Below, in pieces: positions 37,801-51,400 of a DNA stretch of 64,000 bases. The notes below the pieces were generated by a model that saw only the letters and a list, made by a program, of their open reading frames with translations, made no database searches and had not been told where the DNA came from. Source of the stretch: Diphasiastrum complanatum (taxonomy: Eukaryota; Streptophyta; Lycopodiopsida; Lycopodiales; Lycopodiaceae). The stretch covers positions 1 to 64,000 of the forward strand of contig MU832624.1 in the NCBI GenBank assembly GCA_029204225.1. The letters run 5' to 3'. A program made the translations under genes and the position numbers. The first letter of the stretch is position 1; each line of letters begins with the position of its first letter.

Positions 37801-38249
37801 CAGCTTAGTGGCGATTTTGCATATAGATAAAGAGTGAGGTTTCCCTTTTGACCGAATTGACTGCAACCTAAGAACTTCTAGTGGCTTAGGATCATAGTCC
37901 AGTTTGTAAGATAGGAAATCTGACCCATAGCAGCCAAGCACCAAAACCCAGTAAGCTAAGATCATTTCATTTTATACATGAACTCACAACAAAAGTTTTT
38001 GTCAAGGATAAGAACTTAAGCAGCTCACAAAAAATCTGTGAGAGTACTCACTCAAACTTGAAAAGCTACCTGATTATCCCCATGCTCAGTATTGAGTTGG
38101 AGAAGGGATGCAGAGAATTCTGCATACCGCCTCATGACATAATGAGGATGCACATCATCTTCCCACAAAGTTCGAACATTCGCTGTGCGAAGACTGTTCA
38201 AATGCATGTCAAAAACCATTTTGAATCTTGGCCATACTAGGATATTCAC
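34846..38249 (-). CDS. VPS52: VPS52, C-terminal 250 residues (five exons)
   Basis: VPS52 is a subunit of the GARP/EARP complexes, which tether endosome-derived vesicles at the trans-Golgi network. In plants it is known as POK. Exons on the minus strand: 38070-38249 (WPRFKMVFDMHLNSLRTANV, then WEDDVHPHYVMRRYAEFSAS), 36314-36448 (LERLRVAADDLLVKLARMF, then FLINNYDMVLAVLK), 36080-36154 (QQQFEELLKSS), 35918-35975 (LLREHFLPLISFVKTRA) and 34846-35150 (WKEAIELMHKDVITSFSNFV, then LTQLLLYYTRLSDC and SIMYEIKKYSRTF, stop). All introns are GT-AG and phases agree (60, 45, 25, about 19 and about 100 codons). No damage is visible. Intact plant proteins are about 700 residues. The exon at 38249 opens with an AG acceptor, and no upstream exon is found in the remaining 25.7 kb, so the 5' part lies beyond a very long intron or is lost. 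Confidence 0.95.
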
Positions 38250-39544
38250 CTGCAAAAGGAAGAAACTCAACATTATGATGCATAAATGCTACCACCACAG
38301 AGGCATTGTTCATATTTGGTGTAAAGCTACATATTTTACAAATGTCGTCAGAAGAATTTAACATATAAATTGATACCAATCAGATCATTAGATCATACTT
38401 GAGTATCAATTGCCTGTTCTGAATGCATTCTTTGACCTAAACTTCTTTATTGTAACACATTTTTCTCAAAATAGAAAACGTCATTTTTTTGAATTCAACG
38501 AAGAAAAGGGAACTACATTGGGCTGTCTTAAATAGATTATTTAGACACAAAATCCATTTTTTAATGTTAGCTTTCAATCTTATTTGCTTTATGAGATTGT
38601 CTCATATATTTTACATTGTGTTTGTAAATGGTGGAAATTTGGAAAAAAGAATTTTGGGGCCCCACAATAAGTTGGCTTCCAAAAATATGAACTTGATTTC
38701 TTTTGGGAAGGGATTTTTGTGACTTGTCAAAGGAAAAAAAAAGTTCAATTAAGAAGTTTTCGTTGTTTCAGATTTATACGTATGGAGCCTGTTCTATTCC
38801 ATAACTGTAAAAAAATTCCAAAGGTTTGGAACAGGTATGTATATAGTTGATTATCTGAATTTGAAACTATAAACTCGAAACTAGGCAGCAAAGTAACAAA
38901 ACTTATCACAAGATCTGCCATGTGTGTACACAGGAAAGGTAGGTGGACGTGTAAGAGACGAGGAGAAGAAACTTTATTATTGTCTTTCCTGCAAAGGGTA
39001 CATAAGACCAAATATGGAGAGAGAGAGAGAGATTAACGGATGTCTTTTAAGTATCGAAGGTACATAAGACTGCTTTGCCCACCACGAGATAGAATATGAA
39101 AAGAATAAGTACATGTCGGTGGCACAGTTCCCAGGAACAGTACAGAACTATTCTTAGGAACAGTTCCATACCGTTCCTAAAGTACCTTAGGACGGTTCCC
39201 AGGTGTTGAAATTTCACAATTCTAGCTTGACTAGTTTGATGTAATTTTGTCTTTTACCATGATGAGGTGGCTTTGACACGTGTATAGATGCTTAGACAAA
39301 GTGTATATAAATGTACATTCCTCATTTGAGGTCTTGAGGCATCATTTTATATGAGTACAAATGGATATTTTCCATTGGAGAGAATATAGGGCTAAAAATA
39401 GCAAATTTTGCCTAGTAAGCTCTCCCACACGAAGGTCAAAGTTGGGGCTGATTTGCCACATTACGTTTTCAATGGGGAGCAATTGCCACAATAAGCTAGA
39501 ATTGTGATCTAGACTTGAATCCAAGTACTAGTATGCATTCAATT
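38250..39544. other. No exon seen; AGGAACxGTTCC palindromes at 39125-39205
   Basis: If VPS52 is complete, this is intron. At 39125-39205 motifs such as CCCAGGAACAG, AGGAACAGTTCC and CCGTTCCTAAAG form a compact palindrome cluster like those at 3.8 kb and 42.3 kb. Confidence 0.5.
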
Positions 39545-39797
39545 TGAACTCCACTTTATGATTGAGGGTGCAGCGCATTTCTGAACGCGGTTCAGAAACG
39601 TTTTTTTTTATTTTTTTTTTAAATTTTTTTTTAGGCAATATGGGTATCGGATGAAAGCTCTAATTAAGAGCATTAATAGTGTGTAGTTTGCCGAATGTTT
39701 TCGGTGCAGGATGGTCTAGTTTAGGTGCATCAACTCCCAGGTTTATGCTATTGCTCCTTTAATATAAAAAATTAATAAGAAAAACATAATGTCCCAA

Positions 39798-39800
<3 letters not shown>

Positions 39801-39860
<60 letters not shown>
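39801..39860. repeat. (TC)30 microsatellite
   Basis: Uninterrupted TC tract in the 5' part of the retroposon. Confidence 0.95.
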
Positions 39861-39863
<3 letters not shown>

Positions 39864-40142
39864 GGCCAGCGCCAGGGATGGCGGATGCTCTGTTGTGGGC
39901 GCCCTCCATCGCTGTTGTTGATGGCCCTCCATCACTGCCCTATTGGGCCTCCATCACTGCTTTTCTACCCTGATTTGCTGGCCCTCCATCGCTGCTCTAC
40001 CATGTTGTTGCAGATTTGCTCCATCGCTACCCATTGTGACTGCTCCATCGTTGTCCAACGCTGGTGCCCTGCCGCTGCAGGTGTGCCCTCGCTATTGTCG
40101 ATCTTCTGCAGGTTTGAGCGCCCTCCTCCATCGCAATAAGAT

Positions 40143-40793
40143 ATGCCACGTCGCAAAGGAGCCCTTGCCTCTACTCCCGAACCATCCTCCAGCATGGCTT
40201 CAGCATCTTCCTTACAGCTAGATCTGCCTACCCCTTCTCCTTCTATGCCTGTTGCAGTTCCTATCTCCCCATCAAACCCTATTCTTGATAATAGCGAAAC
40301 TACTGTAGCTATTCCCTTGACTCCAGACACTCCAGTAGCACCTGTTTCTTTCCCTCCATATGCCTTGGTCAAACTTCTTCAGGATGATCAACTCCATCTA
40401 TTTGAATACCTTAACAATCACAGAGAGCAACTGACTTCTCATGATTCTCTGCTTCTAGGGGTGCAATCGCATCTTCAGAGTTGGATACTTCCATTCAAGA
40501 ACTCAAGAACGAAGTTGCAGTTATAAAAAGTGAAGCTTCTTCTCAAATCGCTACTTCAGCTAAAATCCAGCATCTCGAAAATCAGGTGGATAGCACCATA
40601 CGGCTGTCCAGTCATGGGCAGCCTGGACGAAGATCTTACCTTCATCCAAGTTCAAGAACGTATGAAGGCAAGAGAAGAAGCTCTATCAACTGGCAAGCGG
40701 CTTATCTATCGTGATGGTATTATCAGACTTGTCGGTCGGAAGCCTATAGTTAATGAGGAGATTTCTGAGATAGAGTCTGAGATAGAGAAATAA
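40143..40793 (+). pseudogene. L1-ORF1p-like protein, copy 1 (frameshifted)
   Basis: ATG at 40143 opens a Pro/Ser/Ala-rich region, then a hydrophilic stretch (LLQDDQLHLFEYLNNHREQL). A frame change near 40490 continues into a likely coiled coil (SIQELKNEVAVIKSEASSQI, AKIQHLENQVD). A second change leads to LDEDLTFIQVQERMKAREEA, then RDGIIRLVGRK and a stop at 40793. The order coiled coil then DEDLT ... RDGxI resembles the C-terminal domain of L1 ORF1 proteins (Transposase_22), RNA chaperones of LINE particles. The copy at 59867 shares the DEDLT block. Two frameshifts inactivate this one. Confidence 0.55.
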
Positions 40794-41101
40794 TGAAGAG
40801 ATGTCCAATTGAACATGTAAATGGTCTACGCACCATATAATCCTGGCTATATGAATCTCTTCTTAGTTAGTTTTGTTATTTTGCTTTGACGGCACGGATC
40901 CGTCTTGTCTCCAACGATATCTGATGTACTCGTTCGTCTTATACACCATTTGACATGGAAAAGACATTAATAAAGCTTTCTTTCTTTCTTTCTTTCGCCC
41001 TCTTTCTCTCTCCCTCTCTCTCTCATTATCTCACTCAGATCCAACAAACCAAACAAAAATGTTGAATCATGCTGAACAAAAACCATGTTGAATCTTTTGA
41101 A

Positions 41102-42294
<1,193 letters not shown>

Positions 42295-42301
42295 CACACC
42301 T

Positions 42302-42902
42302 AATAGGAATAGGAAGTCCTAAGAATTAAGGTTCCACAGGAATAGGAACCTTTTATGGATGAACTTAAAAATTGTTAGGAATGGGAACAGGATTAGAAAC
42401 AGGCTCTTGGACCTTTAGAAGTCATAGTACATAGCATGATTGTATAGTGCTTTCTGGAATGCGTCCTGGAGCATGTTCTAGGATTTTAACCAAGAACGTT
42501 GCCCTGGAACGTTTTTTTTCCCAATACAGGAGGATTCAAATTGTAGGACTTTTTATGGGGGATCTAATGGTAACTTTTAAAATAGTTTTAAACACTAAAA
42601 GGACCATGTTTTTGTCAGATATTACTGATTGTATCAACCCTATTTTTGTTGGATATTGTGCACACTATACAATTGGCAGTAAAATTGCCAGAGTTTAGCA
42701 GAGCCTGTGAAATCAGGTACTTAGAAAATTTAAAAAGCCAGTTTCTAGGAAAGCGGGCAAAGTATAGGAATGGGAATGACCTCTTTTTTGTTTTGATTGG
42801 TTATTATTTTATTAAATAGCTGCAAGTGTTTTTTAAAACTTGATTTGTTTTGGTTTTTATTGCAAAACATAGTTTTATATATGTTTTTATGATTTAAATA
42901 CA
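42302..42902. other. No gene; AGGAATAGGAA / GGAACC motifs
   Basis: Spacer between the inverted fragment and element A. AGGAATAGGAA, GGTTCC and TGGGAACAGG motifs recur at its left, and TAGGAATGGGAATG at its right end near 42767, which could be the ends of a ~470-bp non-autonomous element. Confidence 0.35.
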
Positions 42903-42918
42903 ATATATATATATATAT
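42903..42918. repeat. (AT)8 tract flanking element A, left
   Basis: A short AT tract directly before CATAG, the start of element A. Confidence 0.9.
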
Positions 42919-43234
42919 CATAGTTGCAGCGAATCGCGATTCGCCAGCTTCGCGATTCGGGAATCGCGATTCAGCGAATCGCGATTCGCTGCAGCGAATC
43001 GTGGACAGAATCGCAAAAAAAACAAAAAACAAAAACCCGATTTTCGGCCTCCTCCTCGCGCACAGAACCGCGCCAGCAGTGGAGGAGGCAAATTTTTTTT
43101 CTGAGAGCCGTGGGCGTCCAATCTTCGCAAGTGAATACTTGGCAGGCATCTACTCGACGATACGGAGTTGGTGTGCACGGTGCCGGGTGGGTCTGAGCTT
43201 CGTGGAGAGCGAAACGACCAAATTTCGATATTTG

Positions 43235-43819
43235 GTAAGTGTAGGCTTGATTTTTTGCAATTGTTGACATTGAGCTGTAGGCAACCAAATCGAGCGTAGT
43301 CTGGCTCTAGACCACCTTTCTTCACGCCCACAGTGATTTTTACAGCATCAGTTTCAGCCGTCACGACACGCCTAGCGAGATTTGAACACCACATTCCAAA
43401 TGCTTGTGTATTTTGGCCATTTCCACAGAATGGCTTGTTGGAAACCGAGTGAGGTGATGTCTGAGCCTAGAATGCATTTCCACATGCTTGCACAGACTCC
43501 TATGACCTCCGTTCCGCCCGTTTTTTAGGGTTTAGGCATGGACCATCGTGCAAACATCTGCTAGGGGCGCGGTTTAGGCCCACACTGCACTCCTTTATGC
43601 CTGCACGGACTCCGAGGCTAACGTCAGTCACCTGTTATCCCTCATACGGAAATTATTCTATCCCACGCCCTAATCTCATGTTCTTCTTTGGCACTTGATA
43701 TAATGTGTGAACTGGAATCGTTCTGATGTATGCTCTGGTATTTTGAGCTCGGTAATGTTGTTCAATGCAATGTATTTTTTTTTCTACTGAACGTTTGCCT
43801 GATTATTTGTTGTTTGCAG
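43235..43819 (+). other. Probable 5' UTR intron of the element A transposase gene
   Basis: TTTGGTAAGT gives a strong donor at 43235, and TTGTTTGCAG ends at 43819, 21 bp before the ATG. The intron is pyrimidine-rich before the acceptor. No supported ORF lies in 42940-43830. Confidence 0.45.
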
Positions 43820-43840
43820 GTTTAGGGTCGTGTGGATACG

Positions 43841-46800
43841 ATGCCAGTGCGGGACCGAGGCCTTTGGGCCGAGGTTGAGCTTACCGACGGGGATGTGGGC
43901 ACACACCATGGCTCAGGCACCCGCAGATGGAGATGCTTGCATTGCAGTGGTCACTTCACGGGATCACTCACCAGGGTTAGGGCTCACTTGCTGCGGGTCA
44001 AAGGGCCAGATGGGCGGACATTGGGCATATCTGATTGCCCCAGGATTTCTGATGAGGATCTGCAGAGGTTGTCTACCATGTACGGGCCCGGTACTGCATC
44101 ACAAGGTTCTAGACAGGGACAGGCAGCAGGAGCAGCTACAGGTAGGCATGCAGGAGGGCTCACAGGCAGACAGGTACGGCCTACCATGGATATTGGGCCC
44201 AGTACATCACGGGCAGGGCATGGTATAGCTGCAGGGCGTAGTACATCATGGGTTGGGCATGGTACAGGTGCAGGGCCCAGTACATCACGGGCAGAGCATG
44301 GTACAGCTGCAGGGCCCAGTACAGCACGGGCAGAGCATGGTTCAGGTGCAAGGCCCAGTAGAGCACCTTCAGTTCCATCCGCAGCAGCAGCAGGGCCATC
44401 AGATGAGCATGTTGGTTCAGCAGCAGCGGGTGCTTCTCGACCCTCCTCCTCGGCAACAGATGCACCACATGCTTCGGCAGATGTTGCCAGAGAGAGTGAC
44501 ACACCCACAGATCAGCCATCCGTTGGGCATGCCAGACCACGAGCACCGTATACACAGCAGAGAGGGGTTAGGCCCAGGCAGCAGACCCTTGATCGATGCG
44601 GCTGGCAGAGAGAGCAGCAGGCCCGTTGCACTCGACTGTGTGGCCAGTTCTTTTACGAGTGCGGCATTGCCTTTGCTGTTGCTGACACTTGGGTGTTCAG
44701 GGAGTTCTGTGCACAGATGGCGGCCGTGGATGCTACATGGACACCTCCCAGGCGAGAGGCACTACGAGGCAGGTTGCTTCGTCAGGAGGAGGAGACCATC
44801 ACGCGGGAGTTGAGTTCCATTCGCTTAGCTTGGCAGCAGTAAGTAACTTGTCTTTGTAATCTCTTTGCATGTGTTTAGGATTTACTGGTGCCGTAATTTT
44901 TGCATGTAGCTAATGGGTGTTTTGCGACAGGTATGGATGCACGATACTGAGCGATGGATGGACCGACATTCGTCGGCGATCAGTCATCAATGTCTTGGTT
45001 TCTTGCCCGCTTGGCACAGTATTCCTACGTGGCGTGGATGCCACTCGAGGTGGTGACGCCATCACAGCCGATTTCATATGGGAGGTCATTAGAGATGTTA
45101 TTGCTGACATCAGAGATGAGCACGTGGTTCAGGTTGTCACCGACAACGCCTCGAACTGCAAGCAGATGGGCGAGATTATGATGAGGGAGCACCCCAGCAT
45201 TGTGTGGACACCCTGTGCTGCACATTGCATAGACTTGCTCATCCATGACCTATGTGCGCTTCCATGGATCAGAGAGGTATAGTTTGTTCTATTTGCTATG
45301 CTTTCTTCCTTCGATGCTGCTAACCACGTCTCAACTACTGTCTAAACTTTTTTACTGGGTGTTTGTGTTGCAGATCACTTCTACGGCCATGCGCCTGGTC
45401 ACTTTTGTCACCAGGAAGAGGCGTGTGTTGGCCCTGTTCCGCACCTTCTCCACCCTAAACCTGAAGAAGCCCGCACCCACATGCTTTGCGTATTACTTCT
45501 TGGTGCTAGAGCGATTGGATGCATTGCGGCGGATGGTTTCCAGCGTGGCCTTCCGGGACTTTACAGACCTCCCCCATTCGGCATTTTTCCAGTCCACTGT
45601 GTACGGCGACGAGTTCTGGAGAGCTGCTGAGGAGATTAGTGGGATCCTACTACCCATTTACAGAGTGCTGCGTCTGGTAGACCGTGAGGGGTGCACCCTC
45701 GGTCTCATTTACAAGTTCATGGAGCGCATCAGCGAGGGGATTCTGTTGTCAGCCTTGGACGAGCATAGGTATGACTCTTCAGTGTCTAGTTTGTTGTTTC
45801 TCACTCGAGTCTGATGCGTTTCTTTTATGCTATGGTTTAGTGATTGTTGTAATTTGTCTGCTGCAGGAGGCGCGAGATCTCACGCATCTGGGAGGCCAGA
45901 TGGGACTACTTCCACCGACCCATCCACGCCGTAGCCCACATGTTACACCCCTTGTGGCGCTCTACACGAGACAGGGACGATCCGGAGCTGCACCGGGGAT
46001 GGGTGGAGTACACGGAGCGCGTATGGCCCGGACCAGGTACGTGTGAGAAATCATTTGGTAGCAATGTTACTGCAGTATTGTACTCATTGGTAGTGTCTGA
46101 ATTTGAGGGGTCTTACATGTGCCATGTTTTTCCTTTTGCCAATAGGTCCGATGCTGGCCAACATTGCAAGCCAGCTGCTCGCATTTGAGCGCTTCCAGTT
46201 TCCTTTCGATGGAGAGCAGAGTCGGCGGAGGGAGGATCAGCTGAGGCCTGTTACATGGTGGTGCATCCACGGGCGCAGCACAGGTGACCTGAGGCGATTG
46301 GCTGAGAGAGTCCTTGCACAGGACTGTTCTGCAGGAGCTTGTGAGCGGAATTGGAGCACCTGGGCCTTGTATCACACCCAGAAGAGGAACAGGTTGTCCA
46401 TCGAGCAGTGTAGGCGGTTGGTGTTTGTGAACACCAACGGCCGTATGCTGAGGCGCACACGAGGAGAGGGTCAGATGCTCGAGGTGAGTCACATCATCAC
46501 CCCTTTTTTCTTGGTATGCTTTGGTGAATTGATTTGCTTTCAAAATATGCAGTGAGTTGCACAATACCTGCCTAACAACAATGTATTGTTTTTGGTTGCA
46601 GGTGGACCCCGACACTTGCTTGGTGGATTCGATAGCTGCTGCTCCTCGGGCACCACCCACACAGGAGGAGATGGATGATGAGATCCATAGAGAGCTCTAC
46701 AGACAGGCACAGGCTGACGCACGGGCTTTACGGCGGCAGAGGAGGACAAAGAGGCAGAGGGAGAGGGCTGAGGAGAGAGATGACGAGGTCTCGGAGGGTG

Positions 46801-47378
46801 GAGAGATGCTCGGGGTAGACTATGTGGAGGAGGAGGAGTGGGTTGAGGGAGATACAGAGGAGGACGAGGAGATGTGGGCGGAGGCACAGGGGGATGACCT
46901 GGCTGACCTGCTGGTGGACCCTGATGCAGAGACAGAGGAGGAGCCAGCCATTCCTGCACGTAGGCCTAGGGGGAGACCTAGAGGTTCTAGGAGGGGGGGG
47001 CTGAGTACTCTTTTTGTAGACAGGAGTGGAGCATCACAGGCAGTCGTCGGCCAGGCATCATCACAGTGGGTAGGGCCATCCCAAGGCGTAGGGTTACGGC
47101 CACCTGACACACAGGCACGACGGAGTAGACACAGGGCTGGGGGCAGCCAGATGGGGGCCAGAGGAGGGGAGAGAGGCAGAGGCAGAGGAAGAGGTAGAGG
47201 CAGGGAGAGGGGGGTGGTCCAGAGCCAGGGCACGCAGCAGGGATCCAGAGCACGCAGCAGAGCCAGGGCCACACCACGACATATGGCTCCCTCCAGTTCC
47301 GATTCATCTGCGGACCCATGGGATCTGCAGTCCACAGATTCGGATGATTTATCCTACCATGACTCTGACGAGCCTTAG
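43841..47378 (+). CDS. Element A transposase (BED zinc finger, DUF659, hAT dimerisation), six exons
   Basis: Exons 43841-44838, 44931-45276, 45374-45768, 45867-46036, 46146-46483 and 46602-47378 join with GT-AG introns and correct phase into about 1,007 codons. Domains in order: BED zinc finger near residues 8-55 (WRCLHCSGHFTGSLTRVRAH); a low-complexity linker with repeated GPSTSRAEHGT-like units; DUF659 from about 330 (YGCTILSDGWTD, VVTDNASNCK, WTPCAAHCIDLL), an RNase H-like core; and the hAT C-terminal dimerisation region (CERNWSTWALYHTQKRNRLS). The tail is acidic and has an AT-hook-like RRPRGRPRG and an RG-rich stretch. The product should bind the element's ends and cut and join DNA in the nucleus. 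The first ATG after the AG acceptor was chosen. No stop or frameshift was seen, unlike the relatives B and B'. Confidence 0.8.
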
Positions 47379-47547
47379 TTATATAGTTTTCATTACGTTC
47401 ATGGAACACCATTGTACCCCTTTTTGGTGCCATGTGGCCCGATATTATATATTATGATGATCCTATTCACAGCATTGTCGTGATTCAGTATTGTTCTTTG
47501 TGGGTTTAGTTCAGTAACTTCGGTTTTATGGTTTATGATTTATGGTT

Positions 47548-47550
<3 letters not shown>

Positions 47551-47587
<37 letters not shown>
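47551..47587. repeat. (GA)18 microsatellite in the 3' flank of the transposase gene
   Basis: Short GA tract inside element A, the counterpart of the expanded tract at 41105-41404. Confidence 0.9.
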
Positions 47588-47590
<3 letters not shown>

Positions 47591-48007
47591 GGTTGTTTTG
47601 TCAAAAATTGTTTCATTTAAGGCTAAAGTTCAGAATGATTCAGCTAGGTTTTTGTTCAGCATGGTTTTAGTTCCGTTTGTTGTGAATCGTGATCAGAGAG
47701 AGATAGAGAGAGGGAGAATCAGAGAAAGGGAGATTCCTGCTATGTTCACTAGGAATGCCCCAATGTGTTCTCTCTTTTTTTTATGGGATGCAGCTTTAGC
47801 GTAAAGGGACCATCCTGCACCTGAAACAGTCGGCAAACTACACAATCATACTCCCCTCGATCAGAGCTTTCATCTGATACCCATATTGCACAAAAAAAAT
47901 TCAAAAAAAAAAAAAAAAATTCGATTCTACACGATTCTGGGAAAATCCCGAATCGCGAATCGGGATCGCGATTCTGATCGCGATTCGCAAATTGCGGTGC
48001 AACTATG

Positions 48008-48033
48008 ATATATATATATATATATATATATAT
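48008..48033. repeat. (AT)13 tract joining elements A and B
   Basis: The only sequence between the two elements. It is flanked by CTATG on the left and CATAG on the right, an inverted arrangement of the same 5-mer. Confidence 0.9.
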
Positions 48034-48404
48034 CATAGGTCCCGCGGTACTGGGTACCGCGGATCCCGGTACCGCGGGACCATACTGGTACCGCGGTACC
48101 ATGATGGTACCGCGGTACCACAATATAATAATATATTTATTATTTAATATTTTTTTTAATTTTTTTTTACCTAAACCTACCCGCCCCCCTCGCATTTCCT
48201 CTGAAATTTTTTTGCGCCCTCTCCGCCCTGCCATCGCTGCTGGTTTTTCTTGCCTGCCTTTGATTCCTTGCGTCGCCCATCGCCCACGCAACGCCCTGCC
48301 TTGCATCTGATTTCCTTTGCCCTGCATTCGCCCATTTTCAGCGTCTCTCCAACAGTGAACCCTGCTGTTTTTTTTCCAGCAATCCATCCCTCATTTCATC
48401 TGCA

Positions 48405-51400
48405 ATGGTGCAATCCGACCTTTCCGGTCTGTGGGACGAGGTAGACATTGTCAGGCGGGTTGCCGACAAGGCCAACAAGACCGGTCAGAAGATCGTGCGC
48501 TGCCGATACTGTCTCGTCGAGTTTGCTGCATCCCTCACTCGCCTTAAAGGCCATCTGCTCGGTGCACGCGCCAAAAATGGTGCCACCTTGAATGCTGCCC
48601 CTTGTGGCAGCATGACCGTCCCCGACAGGCAGCGACTACTGGACACCTACGGGCCGCGGCTCGTGGCAGGGGAGAACACCATTTCGGAGGGCGTTCTCCG
48701 ATTTTGCACCGCTCCTTATGTGACTAACCCAGAGTTGCTGCCTGCTTGGCTGGCACGCACGAGGAGAGGGAGTGCATCCTCCTCCGGTCCCTTTGCCCCT
48801 CAGACAGCTCTGCCTCATGCACCCCCATCTGCTCAGATTCCGGTGGATCCCGTCCCATCGCGTCCGACAGTTGCCACTGCGGTTCCACCACCACCCACTG
48901 TTGCTCACACTCCACCAGTCTACGACTTTCTCATGGACTCTCCGCCACCCGAGCAGGCCCAGGATGGTACTGGGTGGGCCTTCGAGGATGTGGAAGAGAT
49001 CCCTTCTTCCTTCCCTTCCCATCCGGATGACCTCCTCAGCCAGCAGTTTTCGTACCCCATGCCAGATGTTGCCCCTCCACCAGTGCACCCCACCTATGCT
49101 GCTGCACCCATCCCTGCCAGTGCATCCCACTCTCCCCATTCCACGTCCACAGCCGATGCATCCACCAACGCCCAGCCTGTCGCGTCATCGTCCATTCCCG
49201 TCACGGTTGGTGCACCGTGCTGGAGGTCGACCACCCGTCGCCCACCAGGGAGAGCCCTTGTGCAGTAGACCATTCGCGGCGCGCATCAGCCGCACATGGA
49301 CAGAGAGGCCACACAGGCCGTGGCCAGTCTGATTTACGAGCTTAACCTGCCCTTTGCCATCACCGACTCTGAGCCCTTCAGAAGGGCCTTCCGCCTTGCA
49401 CAGTCTGTTAGCCCTAGCTGGAGAATCCCTAGTTCAGAGGTTGTCCGCACACACATGCTGAGGGATAGGGTTGAGTCCTTATCTAGAGAGATGGAGCCTC
49501 TGCGTCGGCACTGGGCCACTTACGGTTGCAGCATCATGTCCGATGGCTGGACTGATGTCAGGAGGAGGCCGATCCTCAACATACTGGTCTCCAGCTGCAT
49601 GGGCACACAGTTTTTGAGGGCAGTGGATTGCAGCAGGGGGGGGGAGAGTCATATCTGCAGAGTTCATGTTTGATGTCATCAGGTCTTCCATCCTAGCCAT
49701 AGGCCCACAGCATGTCGTCACGGTGGTGACGGACAATGCCACGAACTGCATTCAGATGGGTGTACTGCTAGAGGCCGAGTTCCCTCATATTGTTCATACC
49801 CCCTGTGCAGCCCACGGCATAGACCTTCTGATGGGGGACATTGGAGCACTTCCCTGGGTTAGAGCCATCGTCCGGGAGGCCCTCTTCCTGGTGACTTTTG
49901 TCACCAGAAAGAGGCGTGTTCTTGCCATGTTCCGGGTGTTCAGCCATCTGGACCTCCGTAAGCCAGCCCCCACGCGCTTTGCATTCGACTTGGTGGTCAT
50001 CGACCGTTTGATCAGGTGCAGGGCCCAGCTTCTACAGATGGTTGCCAGTGATCTTTGGGGTGCCAGTACATTTCCGCACACTGAGGATGGGGAGCACTTT
50101 TCTTCCACGGTGAGGGGAGACCAGTTCTGGAGGGATGCACAGACATTGTCAGGACTGCTTCGACCAATCTACATTGTGCTCCGCATGGCTGACAGCGAGG
50201 GGTCGACACTTGGACTGGTGTATGAGCTCATGGACCGGATTGGACAGTTCCTGCAGCTGCCCATCTTGCAGCCAGAGAGGTAAGCGGTACAGTGTTGCAA
50301 TTGACCTTTATCTTTTCAGTACTTGCTAGTTTGTTTTTCTGTCAATGTTAAGCTTTTTCGTAATGCCCTAAACCACATGCCCCTCACCTGCAGGATGACA
50401 GAGCTGAAGTTCATATGGGAGACGCGATGGAACTACTTCCACAGGAGTATCCACAGCGTTGCACACATGCTGCATCCCCTCTTCCTCTCTCCGACACAGA
50501 TCGCAGACAGGGAGCTCGAGGCCGATTGGCTTCAGTACATTCACAGGGTGGGTCCACACATAGGTTTGGATCCTATCAGGCTCATGGAGGAGCTCGCTGC
50601 ATTTCGTTTCGGCATGGGCACATTCGGCCACCCGGCTGCCCAGGATCCAGAGAGGAGGCAGCTACCCATTACCTGGTGGACCATGTTCGGTAGCACATAC
50701 CCATCTATACAGCGTCTTGCACTGCGTGTCCTTTCTCAGGTATGCATCTCATTTTATCCTCCATTTTTTGTGTTTCGTTGAAGTTTCACCTCTGCCACAA
50801 TGTGCTGAAGTATTTCAATGCACGCACCACAGGACTGTGCTGCCTCCGTGTGTGAGCGTAACTGGAGCACATGGGCACTCATTCACACGAGGAGAAGAAA
50901 CCGGTTGTCAGTGAGTCAGTTGGAGCGGTTGGTGTTCTGTAGCACCAACGCACGTCTCGCCAGGAGGCTTCCGACCATTACGAGCGCATTGCAGGTGATA
51001 AGCTAATCTTTCATAGCATGTTGGTTGACTCCTGGTATGTTGGTTTCATTTCTTGATAAAGTTGTCTCTCTGACATGCAAATTTTAAACCTTGCAGACGA
51101 AGATATCTGATTTGGAGCGCCAGGTTGACTTGCCTACGGACAGCACCCATCCCATGCCTGCAGATGACCTGGGCACACAGTTGATGGCAGAGAGAGAGAG
51201 GGAGCTTGCCGAGATGAGAGAGAGAGAGCTTGGGCTTGAGCACAGAGAGCCCCCATTGTATGAGGCAGATGAGCCAGTGTCAGAGGATGAGCATGATGAG
51301 GATGAGCCCATTCGGGTTGTGTTTGCCAGACCAGAGAGGGATGAGGCAGATTATACAGGTGCAGGGCACACGCCACGGGCAGGGGTCACAGGTGCATCAC

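Larger units (their letters stand above)
39550..41034 (+). mobile_element. ORF1-only non-LTR retroposon, copy 1 (~1.4 kb)
   Basis: The unit shares three landmarks with 59088-63220: a 5' module with a short palindrome (GAACGCGGTTC) and GGCAATATGGGT, an ORF1-like coding region, and a 3' end CATGGAAAAGAC then TTAATAAAGCTT followed by a pyrimidine microsatellite, here (TTTC)n then CTCT. Once a copia insertion is subtracted from the other copy, both span about 1.4 kb from 5' module to tail. No endonuclease or RT is present, so it would depend on a LINE in trans. Lack of terminal repeats and a defined 3' tail support retroposition. The 5' border is uncertain. Confidence 0.6.
42919..48007 (+). mobile_element. 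Element A: BED/DUF659 hAT-like DNA transposon, 5.1 kb
   Basis: The left end reads CATAGTTGCAGCG and the right end, read inward, CATAGTTGCACCGCAATTTG, giving terminal inverted repeats of about 11 bp with partial matching beyond. Both subterminal regions are packed with the palindrome AATCGCGATT and variants (about 42930-43015 and 47925-47995). Both flanks are (TA)n. Inside is one transposase gene with an apparently unbroken frame. hAT elements usually make 8-bp target duplications. In a TA tract such a duplication cannot be recognised, so target preference and duplication length remain open. Confidence 0.75.

Noticed and set aside
38250-39788. Upstream VPS52 exons in minus-strand ORFs at 38745-39011 and 39342-39524
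   Set aside because: Neither contains the conserved residues expected before WPRFKMVFDMH, and neither has suitable splice borders.
46067-47433. Minus-strand ORFs of 140-200 codons opposite the element A transposase
   Set aside because: Shadows of the acidic, GC-rich coding exons. No homology between them and any family, and the plus strand has spliced domains.
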